A DNA stretch of 64,000 bases from Larkinella soli. Lineage in GTDB: Bacteria > Bacteroidota > Bacteroidia > Cytophagales > Spirosomataceae. The DNA is taken from the NCBI RefSeq assembly GCF_003703975.1, contig NZ_QTJY01000008.1:62001-126000 (forward strand), in the 5' to 3' direction. A model generated the notes under the pieces. The model searched no databases. It was not told where the DNA came from and worked only from the letters and a program-made list of their open reading frames with translations. Position numbers and translations under genes: made by a program. This document shows, one piece after another, positions 32,979 to 40,290 of the stretch (the stretch's first letter is position 1; every line of letters begins with the position of its first letter).

Positions 32979-33524
32979 ATGCAGGTAATCAAGACGTCGA
33001 TTGAAGGGCTGGTCGAGTTACGCCCTCAGGTGTTTAAAGATGTCCGCGGGAGTTTCCTCGAGACGTTCAATCAGCAGGTTTTTGCGGATCTTGGTCTTCC
33101 TACCCAGTTCCTGCAGGACAATCAGTCTTTTTCGGTGAAAGGCGTTCTTCGCGGCCTGCATTTTCAGAACCCTCCCTTTGTCCAGGGAAAACTGGTCCGG
33201 GTCATCTCCGGCAAGGTGCTGGACATAGCCGTCGACATCCGGCAGGGCTCTCCTACCTTCGGAAAGTATGAATCGTTCGTGCTCGACGCCGAGCTTAACA
33301 ATATGGCGTATATCCCGGAGGGCTTCGCCCACGGGTTCGTAGCGCTGGAAGACAGCGTCTTCAGCTACAAGTGTACCAACCTATACAGCAAAGCCTGCGA
33401 ATCCGGCATCATCTGGAACGACCCCGATCTGAACATCGACTGGGGCATCGAGAATCCGATCGTGTCCGATAAAGACCAGTTGCTTTCCGGCTTCCGGGAG
33501 TTATTCCCGCATCAGGTTGCCTGA
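32979..33524 (+). CDS. rfbC: dTDP-4-dehydrorhamnose 3,5-epimerase
   Basis: Cupin-fold enzyme of dTDP-L-rhamnose synthesis for surface polysaccharide. 181 aa from ATG 32979 (MQVIKTSIEGLVELRPQVF). The conserved blocks are DVRGSFLETFNQ, QDNQSFSVKGVLRGLHFQ with the catalytic His, KVLDIAVDIRQGSPTFGKY, and YIPEGFAHGFVAL. The other rml genes are not in this window. A strong terminator follows, so it is likely transcribed alone. Confidence 0.95.
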   Translation: MQVIKTSIEGLVELRPQVFKDVRGSFLETFNQQVFADLGLPTQFLQDNQSFSVKGVLRGLHFQNPPFVQGKLVRVISGKVLDIAVDIRQGSPTFGKYESFVLDAELNNMAYIPEGFAHGFVALEDSVFSYKCTNLYSKACESGIIWNDPDLNIDWGIENPIVSDKDQLLSGFRELFPHQVA

Positions 33525-33551
33525 AACTAACATTTCGACCTCTTTTCGTCC

Positions 33552-33578
33552 GCCCGGCCTGCCAGCCGGGCTTTTTTT
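33552..33578 (+). terminator. Rho-independent terminator of rfbC
   Basis: GCCCGGC (33552-33558) and GCCGGGC (33565-33571) form a 7-bp G:C stem with a 6-base loop, followed by seven T residues (33572-33578). It lies 28 bases after the rfbC stop. Confidence 0.9.
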
Positions 33579-33719
33579 GCCCCTGAATAGCGGGAAACTC
33601 CAATATACACCATTTATTCTGGCACGATTCATGCGTTTGTTCAGCCAACATGCAAAGAAGCCGTGCCAAATTTTATTGGGCGGCCGAACCACCTCCGTAA
33701 CATATTGGGTAACAAACAG

Positions 33720-34487
33720 ATGCCGTTCGGTTTTCTATCCCGCCACCGCAAAAAAACGATCCCGGAAGATCGGCCCAAACCGGATCCATCGCTCCGGGTC
33801 GACGTTCATGCCCAGTTACTGCCGGGCCGGCAGGACGGCACCGATTCGGTTGAACACAGCATCACCCTGCTTCGGGAAATGGCCGCCCTCGGCTTCCGAA
33901 AGGTGATCACTACCCTCCACGTCATGGACGGTTTCTACCAGAATACCTGCGACAGCATTACGGCAGCGGCCACGCTGCTGAAATACGAACTCCATAAGGC
34001 TCAGGTAGAAATAGAGGTGGAAGCGGCCGCCGAATACTTCCTGGACATCAACCTGTTACGGATGCTGTATTCGAAAACCGACATGCTGACGTTCGGCAAC
34101 GCATCCGGGCAGCGTTACCTCCTGTTCGATACCAGCCTCGTCAAACGACCGTATGAGCTGGACAAGGTCATTGCCGCCATTCAGCACCGGAACCTCGTGC
34201 CGGTCATGGCCCACCCGGAACAGTATATCTACCTCCAGAAGAACCCTGAAGCGGTGCAGCTGCTGCATTATCAGGGAGTCAGGCTTCAGGTCAACCTGCT
34301 GTCGCTGACCGGCAACCCGTCGCGGGAAGCCCGGCACCTGGCCGAGTGGATGATCGACCGGCGGCTGGTTTCCTTCATCGGAACGGACATCTGCCACGAA
34401 TCCCAGCTTCCGGTGGTGCGGCAGGCCCAGAGGCTACCCTATTACCGGAAAGCCCTCGAAATGGGTCTGCTGAACGACTCCCTCTGA
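33720..34487 (+). CDS. CpsB/CapC-type PHP phosphatase homologue, metal site degenerate
   Basis: 255 aa from ATG 33720 (MPFGFLSRHRKK); a GTG at 33663 is less likely. Relatives are tyrosine-protein phosphatases that control capsule export kinases. The overall path is kept: DVHAQLLPGRQDGTDS, VITTLHVMDGFY, EAAAEYFLD, VPVMAHPEQY and FIGTDICHES. Compared with the usual D-x-H-x-H-LLPGIDDG, the second His is Gln and the second loop Asp is Gln; TPH has become TLH and the HPER-type motif HPEQ. Loss of metal ligands suggests a pseudo-phosphatase. No tyrosine kinase gene adjoins it. Confidence 0.82.
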   Translation: MPFGFLSRHRKKTIPEDRPKPDPSLRVDVHAQLLPGRQDGTDSVEHSITLLREMAALGFRKVITTLHVMDGFYQNTCDSITAAATLLKYELHKAQVEIEVEAAAEYFLDINLLRMLYSKTDMLTFGNASGQRYLLFDTSLVKRPYELDKVIAAIQHRNLVPVMAHPEQYIYLQKNPEAVQLLHYQGVRLQVNLLSLTGNPSREARHLAEWMIDRRLVSFIGTDICHESQLPVVRQAQRLPYYRKALEMGLLNDSL

Positions 34488-34503
34488 CCGCCCGGAGCGA
34501 AGG

Positions 34504-35196
34504 CTATTTTTCAAACATCTCCTCCATCACCTTTTTGCCCACTTTTCGGGCAGACAGCGGATTCTGTCCGGTCACCAGCCGTTCGTCGACTTCGATATAG
34601 GGCATGAAGGGGATAATGGCCCGGCTATAGAGGGCCTTCCGGTTCCGCAGTTCGTCTTCGAGCAGGAACGGAACTTCATCGGACAGCCGCAGCAGCCGTT
34701 CCTCCATGTTGGAAAAGCCGGTAACCTGCCGGTTTTCGATTAACAGCGACCCGTCCGACAGCCGAACATCGAGCAGGGCGCTTACGCCGTGGCAGACGGC
34801 CGCCACCATCCCTCCCCGCTCGTAAATGTCCCTCGTCATCTGCTGAAGGCGTTCATTGGCCGGAAAGTCCCACATCGTTCCATGACCGCCGGTAAAGTAA
34901 ATCAGCTGGTACCGCTGCGGGTCGACGTCCTCCGGTTTCAAGGAATTTTCCAGTTTCTGCCGGAAGTCCGGGTGATGATACCACTTGTCGTTGGTATTGT
35001 CTTTCTGGTCCAGGCTGCGCTCGTCCAGCGGCACCTTCCCGCCCAGCGGACTAACAATATCAAAAGGGATATCTTTGTCCGACAACTCATCATAAAAATG
35101 AGTGGCCTCGCTAAGCCACAAGCCGGTTTTTCGGGCACGGGATTTGTAGTCGGTATGATTGGTGCAGACCAGCAGGGCGCGGATGGACGGGTTCAT
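34504..35196 (-). CDS. DJ-1/PfpI superfamily protein (HchA-like)
   Basis: 230 aa from ATG 35196 (MNPSIRALLVCTNHTDY). Class I glutamine-amidotransferase fold with the nucleophile elbow MVAAVCHGVSALLDV and the oxyanion region YFTGGHGTMWDFP. Relatives act as glyoxalase III-type chaperones or deglycases for methylglyoxal damage; the exact reaction here is not proven. Convergent with the CpsB-like gene. Confidence 0.88.
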   Translation of the reverse strand: MNPSIRALLVCTNHTDYKSRARKTGLWLSEATHFYDELSDKDIPFDIVSPLGGKVPLDERSLDQKDNTNDKWYHHPDFRQKLENSLKPEDVDPQRYQLIYFTGGHGTMWDFPANERLQQMTRDIYERGGMVAAVCHGVSALLDVRLSDGSLLIENRQVTGFSNMEERLLRLSDEVPFLLEDELRNRKALYSRAIIPFMPYIEVDERLVTGQNPLSARKVGKKVMEEMFEK

Positions 35197-35313
35197 GAGG
35201 GCCAATATAATTTTTTTCACCGCCTTACCCAAGCCACGGAACAGGCAGGTTTTTCATCCAATTTTAATTTGTCGGATCAGTTAACATACATTAATAATAT
35301 TCTGGGATTTCGT

Positions 35314-35321
35314 TATTTTTG
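35314..35321 (+). promoter_or_regulatory. -7 promoter element for the small gene at 35359
   Basis: TATTTTTG matches TAnnTTTG exactly, 37 bases before the ATG, in an AT-rich stretch. Confidence 0.45.
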
Positions 35322-35358
35322 AAGAAACCGTATCGTAACCTGTAACTTATCCAATCGC

Positions 35359-35760
35359 ATGAGAACCGTGTCCTACGACTCGATCAAGGCCGATCAGGCC
35401 TGGGTGGCCGTCACGCAGCATCTTCAGCGCCGAAACCAGCTTCTGGCCGACGGCGTTTCCTTCCTCGAACTGCATCCTTCGGATCACGCGCTGGCGGGCC
35501 GGCTCGTTGTTCTGCAATACCATCTCCGCGCCACGGTACGGCGGCTCGTGACGGAAACGTCCCAGGCCAGGCCCATGCCCTCCCTGCCTCAGCTGGTCCG
35601 TCGACAGTGGCTCGTAGTGCATCAACTGACGTTCCTCCTTCGTCAGATCGACGATGAACTTCGGAAAACTGGCGCCAAAAGCCCTGCCTTCCGGTCGTGG
35701 ATGGACCAGCGGAATCAGCGTTTTACCTGCAAACCATCTCCCCGCGTCTATCTCAACTAA
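35359..35760 (+). CDS. Small protein of unknown function
   Basis: 133 aa (MRTVSYDSIKADQAWVAV). Mostly helical and basic, with leucine-rich amphipathic stretches (LVVLQYHLRATVRRLV, LVVHQLTFLLRQIDDEL) suggesting a helical bundle. No signal peptide or known domain seen. A matching -7 element upstream and a strong terminator 25 bases downstream support a real single-gene unit. Confidence 0.6.
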   Translation: MRTVSYDSIKADQAWVAVTQHLQRRNQLLADGVSFLELHPSDHALAGRLVVLQYHLRATVRRLVTETSQARPMPSLPQLVRRQWLVVHQLTFLLRQIDDELRKTGAKSPAFRSWMDQRNQRFTCKPSPRVYLN

Positions 35761-35785
35761 GCGAGAATACTAATTCCGGTAACTA

Positions 35786-35814
35786 AAAAGCCCTCCGGTC
35801 GGCGGAGGGCTTTT
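35786..35814. terminator. Bidirectional intrinsic terminator
   Basis: AAAAGCCCTCCG (35786-35797) pairs perfectly with CGGAGGGCTTTT (35803-35814) around a 5-base loop. It sits between convergent genes and can serve both strands. Confidence 0.9.
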
Positions 35815-35840
35815 CTATTGCGTTCAGGACGGCAGCCGAA

Positions 35841-36872
35841 TCACAGCCGCGTAAACTGGTTCACTTTCTGGTTCAGCGCGTCGTCCGCCACCGGGCCGGA
35901 GGTGATCAGCACCCGGTACTGAAACGTCACCGACTTGCCGGCGGGCAGCACGTAATTCATGGGCTTGTCTTTTCCTTCGCTCATGACGCTTGGGGCCAGC
36001 GGGTTGGCGGCATACAGGCCGTATCCGCGCGAGTGCCAGTAGGTCGGGTACCCGACGTTCTTCGGATGGTCCAGTATGGCGACCGAAACCGGTTCGCCGT
36101 TGATCGTGCCGGTGAGGTTCATCCATTTGGCGCGTTTGCCCCAGACGGATTCGCCCTCCACGCCTTCGCTGCTCTTATAATGCCCGGTAACGCCGGTATT
36201 GTCCATCTGAGCCACCTTGGTCGCCACCCCGCCGGCGTCGGTAAACACCTCGGGTTTGTTCGACGGGTGTTCGAGCTGCCGCGCCACCCGGATCGCCACC
36301 ATTCCCTCCTTGTTGTCCTTGAAGGTCACGTCCTTGTCGAGGGCCTTCAGGGTGGTGGTGCGGTCGATGCTGCGTTCGTTGCCCTGGCCCCGGAAAATGA
36401 AGGTGGTGGTTTCCTGCAGCATGGGCTTGCCGTCCTTATCGAGCCAGTCGGCTGTGACGGTCAGTTCGCCCTGGTCCTTCCCGCTCTTCATCGATTTGAC
36501 GCCGGTGTGGACGATGGTTCCGAACGGGCCGCCGTGGCCTTTGACGTCGTTGGAGTTATTCCAGAAATCATGGCCGTTGACGTCGCCGTAGTTGAACCAC
36601 ATCCCGACGTGGTGCGGGTGGTCGACACGTTCCCCCGGACGCGGGTCCATGGGCCAGCCCCGGGTGATGAAGTTCCCGCCGGCGGTGCGGATCGGGTACA
36701 GCACCGGCTTTTTCAGCACTTCGGGGCCGGGGTAGATATAGGCCGTAAACGGTTTCCCGTCGACGGTCACTTCCACCCGCTTCTGCGCTTCCTGATGCGT
36801 CAGCACGACGCCCTGTTTCTGAGCCGTCGCCACCGAGGCCAGTAATGTGAAAGAAAGAACGAGGTTCTTCAT
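35841..36872 (-). CDS. DUF6807 (PmoA-like) exported protein
   Basis: 343 aa with a signal peptide (MKNLVLSFTLLASVATAQ). Conserved parts are YPGPEVLKKPVLYPIRTAGG, GERVDHPHHVGMWFNYGDVN and the later HPKNVGYPTYWHSRGYGL. The family is common in Bacteroidota and Planctomycetota glycan loci next to Gfo/Idh and sugar isomerase genes; the clustered His residues suggest a metal or sugar site. Despite the PmoA name it is not a methane monooxygenase subunit. It ends a run of minus-strand carbohydrate genes, 2 bases after the oxidoreductase. Confidence 0.88.
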   Translation of the reverse strand: MKNLVLSFTLLASVATAQKQGVVLTHQEAQKRVEVTVDGKPFTAYIYPGPEVLKKPVLYPIRTAGGNFITRGWPMDPRPGERVDHPHHVGMWFNYGDVNGHDFWNNSNDVKGHGGPFGTIVHTGVKSMKSGKDQGELTVTADWLDKDGKPMLQETTTFIFRGQGNERSIDRTTTLKALDKDVTFKDNKEGMVAIRVARQLEHPSNKPEVFTDAGGVATKVAQMDNTGVTGHYKSSEGVEGESVWGKRAKWMNLTGTINGEPVSVAILDHPKNVGYPTYWHSRGYGLYAANPLAPSVMSEGKDKPMNYVLPAGKSVTFQYRVLITSGPVADDALNQKVNQFTRL

Positions 36873-36874
36873 GG

Positions 36875-38221
36875 CTACACTTTCACCACTTTACCACTCG
36901 CCAGCACTTCCTGTTTCGTGTTATCGTAAGTAACACGTTCGCCGGTGTGCAGGGCAATGGTGGCCATGATGTTGGCGACGGAGTGGTTATAACCGGCTCT
37001 GGCGGGGGCGTTCGGCTCCTTGCGGCTGCGGACGCACTCCATCCAGTTGCGCATGTGCGCGGTGGTCATCGGGTCGGCACCGGTATTGGCCGAAGTAACC
37101 ATCTTGTCACCGGTAGTAGCCAGGGTCTGCTCCTTCAGCAGGTTGGCCTGCTTGCCCATTTCCTGCGCATATCTCGCTTCCAGACCGCCTTCGGGGCTGA
37201 TCTTGTTGGTATCGAGGTTGATCATCCCGCCGTTGGAGTAATACAGTTCCTTGGTGCCGCCGGCTTCGTTGGTCATGCGGGAGTGGTAGGCCACCTGGAA
37301 GCCTTTCGACTTGTCGTCGTCCGGGCCGTAATCAAACACGGCGGTGAACGTATCGACGTTGGTGCGGCCGTCTTTCCAGAGGTAGATGCCCCCGTTGGCG
37401 ACGACGCTGCGCGGGTGGTCATACCCGCTGAACCAGTGTACGGTATCGATCTGGTGCGACATCCACTGGCCCGGGATACCGGACGAATAGGGATAGAACA
37501 AACGGAATTCCAAATATTTACGCGGATCCCACTCCACCATGGGGCGGTTCATCAGGTAACGCTTCCAGTCGGTATCTTCCTTCCGGATCTCGGAGACGAG
37601 TTTCGGACGACGCCAGCGGCCGGGCTGGTTGACGTTCCAGGTCATTTCCACCATGACGATGTCGCCGAACTTGCCGGACCGGATGAAATCGTTGGCGGCA
37701 AAGTAATTGGGGGCGCTCCGGCGCTGCGAACCGATCTGAACGATTTTTTTAGACTTTTCAACGGCCTTCAGGGCCTTGCGGGCATCGTCGAGCGACTCAG
37801 CGAAGGGCTTCTCGACGTAGGCGTCGCGTCCGGCTTCCACGGCCTCGGCGCAGTGCAGAGCATGCTGGAAGTCGGCCGTCGAGACGATGACCGCGTCGAC
37901 GTCCTTCCGGTCGTAGAGTTCATCGTTGTTGCGGCACTGCACGAAGTTATCGCCGGCCCAGCCTTTCGACTGAAGATACGCCTTGGCTTCTTCACGCCGA
38001 CGGCTCCAGATGTCGGAAACGGCCACAAACTCAAAGTTCAGGTCTTTGGCGTGCGTGGCGAAACTCGGCGCCAGGGCACCCCGGAACCGGTCCGAAAAAC
38101 CGACGATACCGACCCGAACGCGGTCGGCCGAGCCCAGAATGCGGGCGTAGCTGGCAGCCGAGAAGCTCATTCCCAGACCGGCCAGGGCGGATTTCTTTAT
38201 AAAATCGCGACGATTTTCCAT
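36875..38221 (-). CDS. Gfo/Idh/MocA oxidoreductase, Tat-exported
   Basis: NAD(P)-dependent sugar oxidoreductase of 448 residues. The N-terminus MENRRDFIKKSALAGLGMS is a twin-arginine signal, so the folded enzyme with bound cofactor is exported. The Rossmann domain starts VRVGIVGFSDRFRG, and VDAVIVSTADFQHALHCAEA and YVEKPFAESLDDA are the classical MocA motifs with the catalytic EKP lysine. In Bacteroidota, such exported enzymes oxidise glycosides at C3. Neighbouring DUF1080, isomerase-like and DUF6807 genes support this. Confidence 0.92.
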   Translation of the reverse strand: MENRRDFIKKSALAGLGMSFSAASYARILGSADRVRVGIVGFSDRFRGALAPSFATHAKDLNFEFVAVSDIWSRRREEAKAYLQSKGWAGDNFVQCRNNDELYDRKDVDAVIVSTADFQHALHCAEAVEAGRDAYVEKPFAESLDDARKALKAVEKSKKIVQIGSQRRSAPNYFAANDFIRSGKFGDIVMVEMTWNVNQPGRWRRPKLVSEIRKEDTDWKRYLMNRPMVEWDPRKYLEFRLFYPYSSGIPGQWMSHQIDTVHWFSGYDHPRSVVANGGIYLWKDGRTNVDTFTAVFDYGPDDDKSKGFQVAYHSRMTNEAGGTKELYYSNGGMINLDTNKISPEGGLEARYAQEMGKQANLLKEQTLATTGDKMVTSANTGADPMTTAHMRNWMECVRSRKEPNAPARAGYNHSVANIMATIALHTGERVTYDNTKQEVLASGKVVKV

Positions 38222-38333
38222 AAGATTGTCAAGTTGGTTTATACCCGTTTTAATCGCAAAGACGCGGACAGGGCAAGTTTACTTATGAGTAAGCAACAAC
38301 TTTGGCTCCCTCGCCGATGCCGAAGGAGTTGAT

Positions 38334-39074
38334 TTACAAAGTTTTGATCTTGATATTCCGAAAAGAAACGCGGTCGCCGTGGTCCTGCAGCAGGAGGTGT
38401 CCTTTGGGAGCCTCGCCGAACCGGCCGTTAGCGTTATACGAAGCCGCCGAGTACTTGCTCATCCCCACCAGTTTGCGAAACTCCTCACTGCCGCGCTCAT
38501 ACGCCACGACTTTCCGGCCGTTGAGCCAGTGCTCGACATGCGATCCTTTGGAAAAGACCCTCGCCTGGTTCCATTCACCGATGGGGTTGACCACCTTGTT
38601 CTGAGCCGGAATCAGGTCATACAGCGAACCGGCGGTGCGGTTCCCATTTCGGCCCATTTTGGCGTCGGGATGGCGGGCATCGTCCAGAACCTGGTATTCC
38701 AGCCCGTAAGCCGAGCCGGCCGGTTTAGGCTGGTGTTCAACAACATAATACTTCAACCCGCTGTTGGCGCCCTCGGTAAGCCGGAACTCGAAAGTGAGGT
38801 CGAAATCTCCGAACTCCTCCTCCGTGACAATGTCGCCGGCATTCCGCGACTCCCGGCCGTCGGTTTTGGCAATGGTGAGGGTGCCGTCCTCCACGGACCA
38901 TCCTCCCTCCGGAAAGCGGTCCTTGTAAGCGCCCCGCCAGCCTTTGGCAGTCTTCCCGTCGAAGAGCAGCTTCCAGCCCTCCTTTTTTTCTTTATTCGTC
39001 AGCGTATTCGGAGACTGCGGCTTTTCGGCCGCCAGCAGCATGACCAGCCCGGCCGAGAGGAGAAACTTGAGCAT
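38334..39074 (-). CDS. DUF1080 (3-keto-disaccharide hydrolase-like) exported protein
   Basis: 246 aa, signal peptide MLKFLLSAGLVMLLAA. One concanavalin-like DUF1080 domain: EGWKLLFDGKTAKGWRG, GDIVTEEEFGDFDLTFEFR, NSGLKYYVVEH, GLEYQVLDDARHPD and the final HLLLQDHGDRVSFRNIKIK. Family members have been linked to cleavage of 3-keto-glycosides. It lies between the Tat oxidoreductase and sugar isomerase genes, on the same strand. A 34-bp palindrome separates it from the latter. Confidence 0.93.
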   Translation of the reverse strand: MLKFLLSAGLVMLLAAEKPQSPNTLTNKEKKEGWKLLFDGKTAKGWRGAYKDRFPEGGWSVEDGTLTIAKTDGRESRNAGDIVTEEEFGDFDLTFEFRLTEGANSGLKYYVVEHQPKPAGSAYGLEYQVLDDARHPDAKMGRNGNRTAGSLYDLIPAQNKVVNPIGEWNQARVFSKGSHVEHWLNGRKVVAYERGSEEFRKLVGMSKYSAASYNANGRFGEAPKGHLLLQDHGDRVSFRNIKIKTL

Positions 39075-39092
39075 AATGATAGAATTGTTGAG

Positions 39093-39190
39093 TTGTTGAA
39101 TTGTTGAATAACTGAATGATTGAATGTAGCTCCGCTATGCTGAATTGGCAGCGCAACATTCAATCATTCAGTTATTCAACAATTCAACAA
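39093..39190. repeat. 34-bp perfect inverted repeat of TTGAATGA type
   Basis: Arms 39093-39126 and 39157-39190 are exact reverse complements with a 30-base loop. Units are TTGTTGAA, TTGAATAACTGAATGA and TTGAATG. The right arm abuts the stop codon of the downstream-listed minus-strand gene at 39193. It is a clear relative of the repeat at 30507. Confidence 0.95.
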
Positions 39191-39192
39191 TT

Positions 39193-40116
39193 TCACAGCG
39201 CTGTGTTCAGCGTTTTGGTGATGTAATCCTTGTTGATCTGGGCGCACTGGAGGGCGGTTTTTCCGGGGTCGGGCACCCGGTCGAGTTCGACGACGCCCCA
39301 GCCGTTGAATTTGATGTCCCGCAGGGCCGCAAATACCGCCGGCACGTCGACGTTGCCCTGCCCCAGCTCGACGAACTTGTAGGCTTTCGGATCGTTGGGT
39401 TTCTCGGGCAGCGGGCTTTTGGTGTCTTTCAGGTGCAGGGCATACAGGATGTCCTTATACTGCCGGACGGCTTTCGCCGGGTCGCCCCCGCCCTGTTTGT
39501 AATGGGCGATGTCGAGCAGCAGCCTCACGTGTTTGGGATTCATTGCCTGCACCAGCACGTCCACCTCCTCCGGGGTTTCGCCCCACTGGTTCATGTGGTT
39601 GTGGTAGGTGGCCTGGATGCCCAGGTCGGCGGTCTGTCTGCCGATTTCGTTCATGACCTCGGCCAGCTTCTTCAGTTCCTCCGTGGTCGGGGCCTGGTTG
39701 TTTTTGCGGAGGCTGTTGGTCAGCTGGATTGCCGACCCGCCGAGCGCCTTCACGAAACTGGCATGGGCCACGTGCACGTCGATGGTGCTCTGCCGTTTGG
39801 CCGGGTCGACCTCGACGTTTCCGCTCGAAAACATGGCCAGGGTCAGCCCGTTCTGTTCGAGCAGGGCCTTCAGTTCGGACGGTTTGGCCTTATAGGGACT
39901 AAAGGTGTTGGCGCGAAGCTGAATGCCTTTGTAACCGAGCGAAGCGAGGTCTTTGATGGCCTGCTCGTCCTTGTTCTCCCAGGTGATGGAAGAGTAACCG
40001 ATTTTCAGGCCGGATTTTTTGAGGGTCCCGGCCAGAAGGTCGGCCCCGGCCGTAAGGGCCAGAGCCGACAGACCGGCGGAAGTGAGAAACTGTCGTCTGT
40101 TTACAGTCTCCTGCAT
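39193..40116 (-). CDS. Sugar phosphate isomerase/epimerase family protein, Tat-exported
   Basis: AP endonuclease 2-type TIM barrel of 307 residues. The N-terminus MQETVNRRQFLTSAGLSALA is a Tat signal. Metal-site motifs: GIQLRANTFS, NLGIQATYHNHMNQW-like region (LGIQATYHNHMNQWGE), VRLLLDIAHYKQGG, and YALHLKDTKSP. Substrates of exported members include keto-sugars; in this locus it may isomerise or cleave a 3-keto glycoside. It follows SusD by about 170 bases. Confidence 0.92.
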   Translation of the reverse strand: MQETVNRRQFLTSAGLSALALTAGADLLAGTLKKSGLKIGYSSITWENKDEQAIKDLASLGYKGIQLRANTFSPYKAKPSELKALLEQNGLTLAMFSSGNVEVDPAKRQSTIDVHVAHASFVKALGGSAIQLTNSLRKNNQAPTTEELKKLAEVMNEIGRQTADLGIQATYHNHMNQWGETPEEVDVLVQAMNPKHVRLLLDIAHYKQGGGDPAKAVRQYKDILYALHLKDTKSPLPEKPNDPKAYKFVELGQGNVDVPAVFAALRDIKFNGWGVVELDRVPDPGKTALQCAQINKDYITKTLNTAL

Positions 40117-40209
40117 ATCGGGTAAGGGAATAGTCAGCGAACTGACGTGAATACTGGATCGTCGGATATAAAAGCCTCCCGGTTTGGAAATCTACCGGGA
40201 AAAGTGGGG

Positions 40210-40290
40210 AGTTTAGGAGTTTAGGGATTGACGTTAACTCCTAAACTCCTAAACTCAATCATTCAATCACTCCCCCATTCAATCATTCCA
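40210..40290. repeat. 17-bp inverted repeat plus TTCAATCATT tract
   Basis: GAGTTTAGGAGTTTAGG (40210-40226) and its reverse complement (40241-40257) form a stem with a 14-base loop. Next to it (40257-40290) are repeats of CAATCATTCAATCA and ATTCAATCATTCCATC, matching one arm of the palindromes at 30507 and 39093. It ends at the SusD stop codon. Confidence 0.8.

Noticed and set aside
35841-36872. Particulate methane monooxygenase subunit (PmoA name)
   Set aside because: The family name is a database carry-over; the protein has a signal peptide, no membrane helices of a monooxygenase subunit, and sits in a sugar locus.
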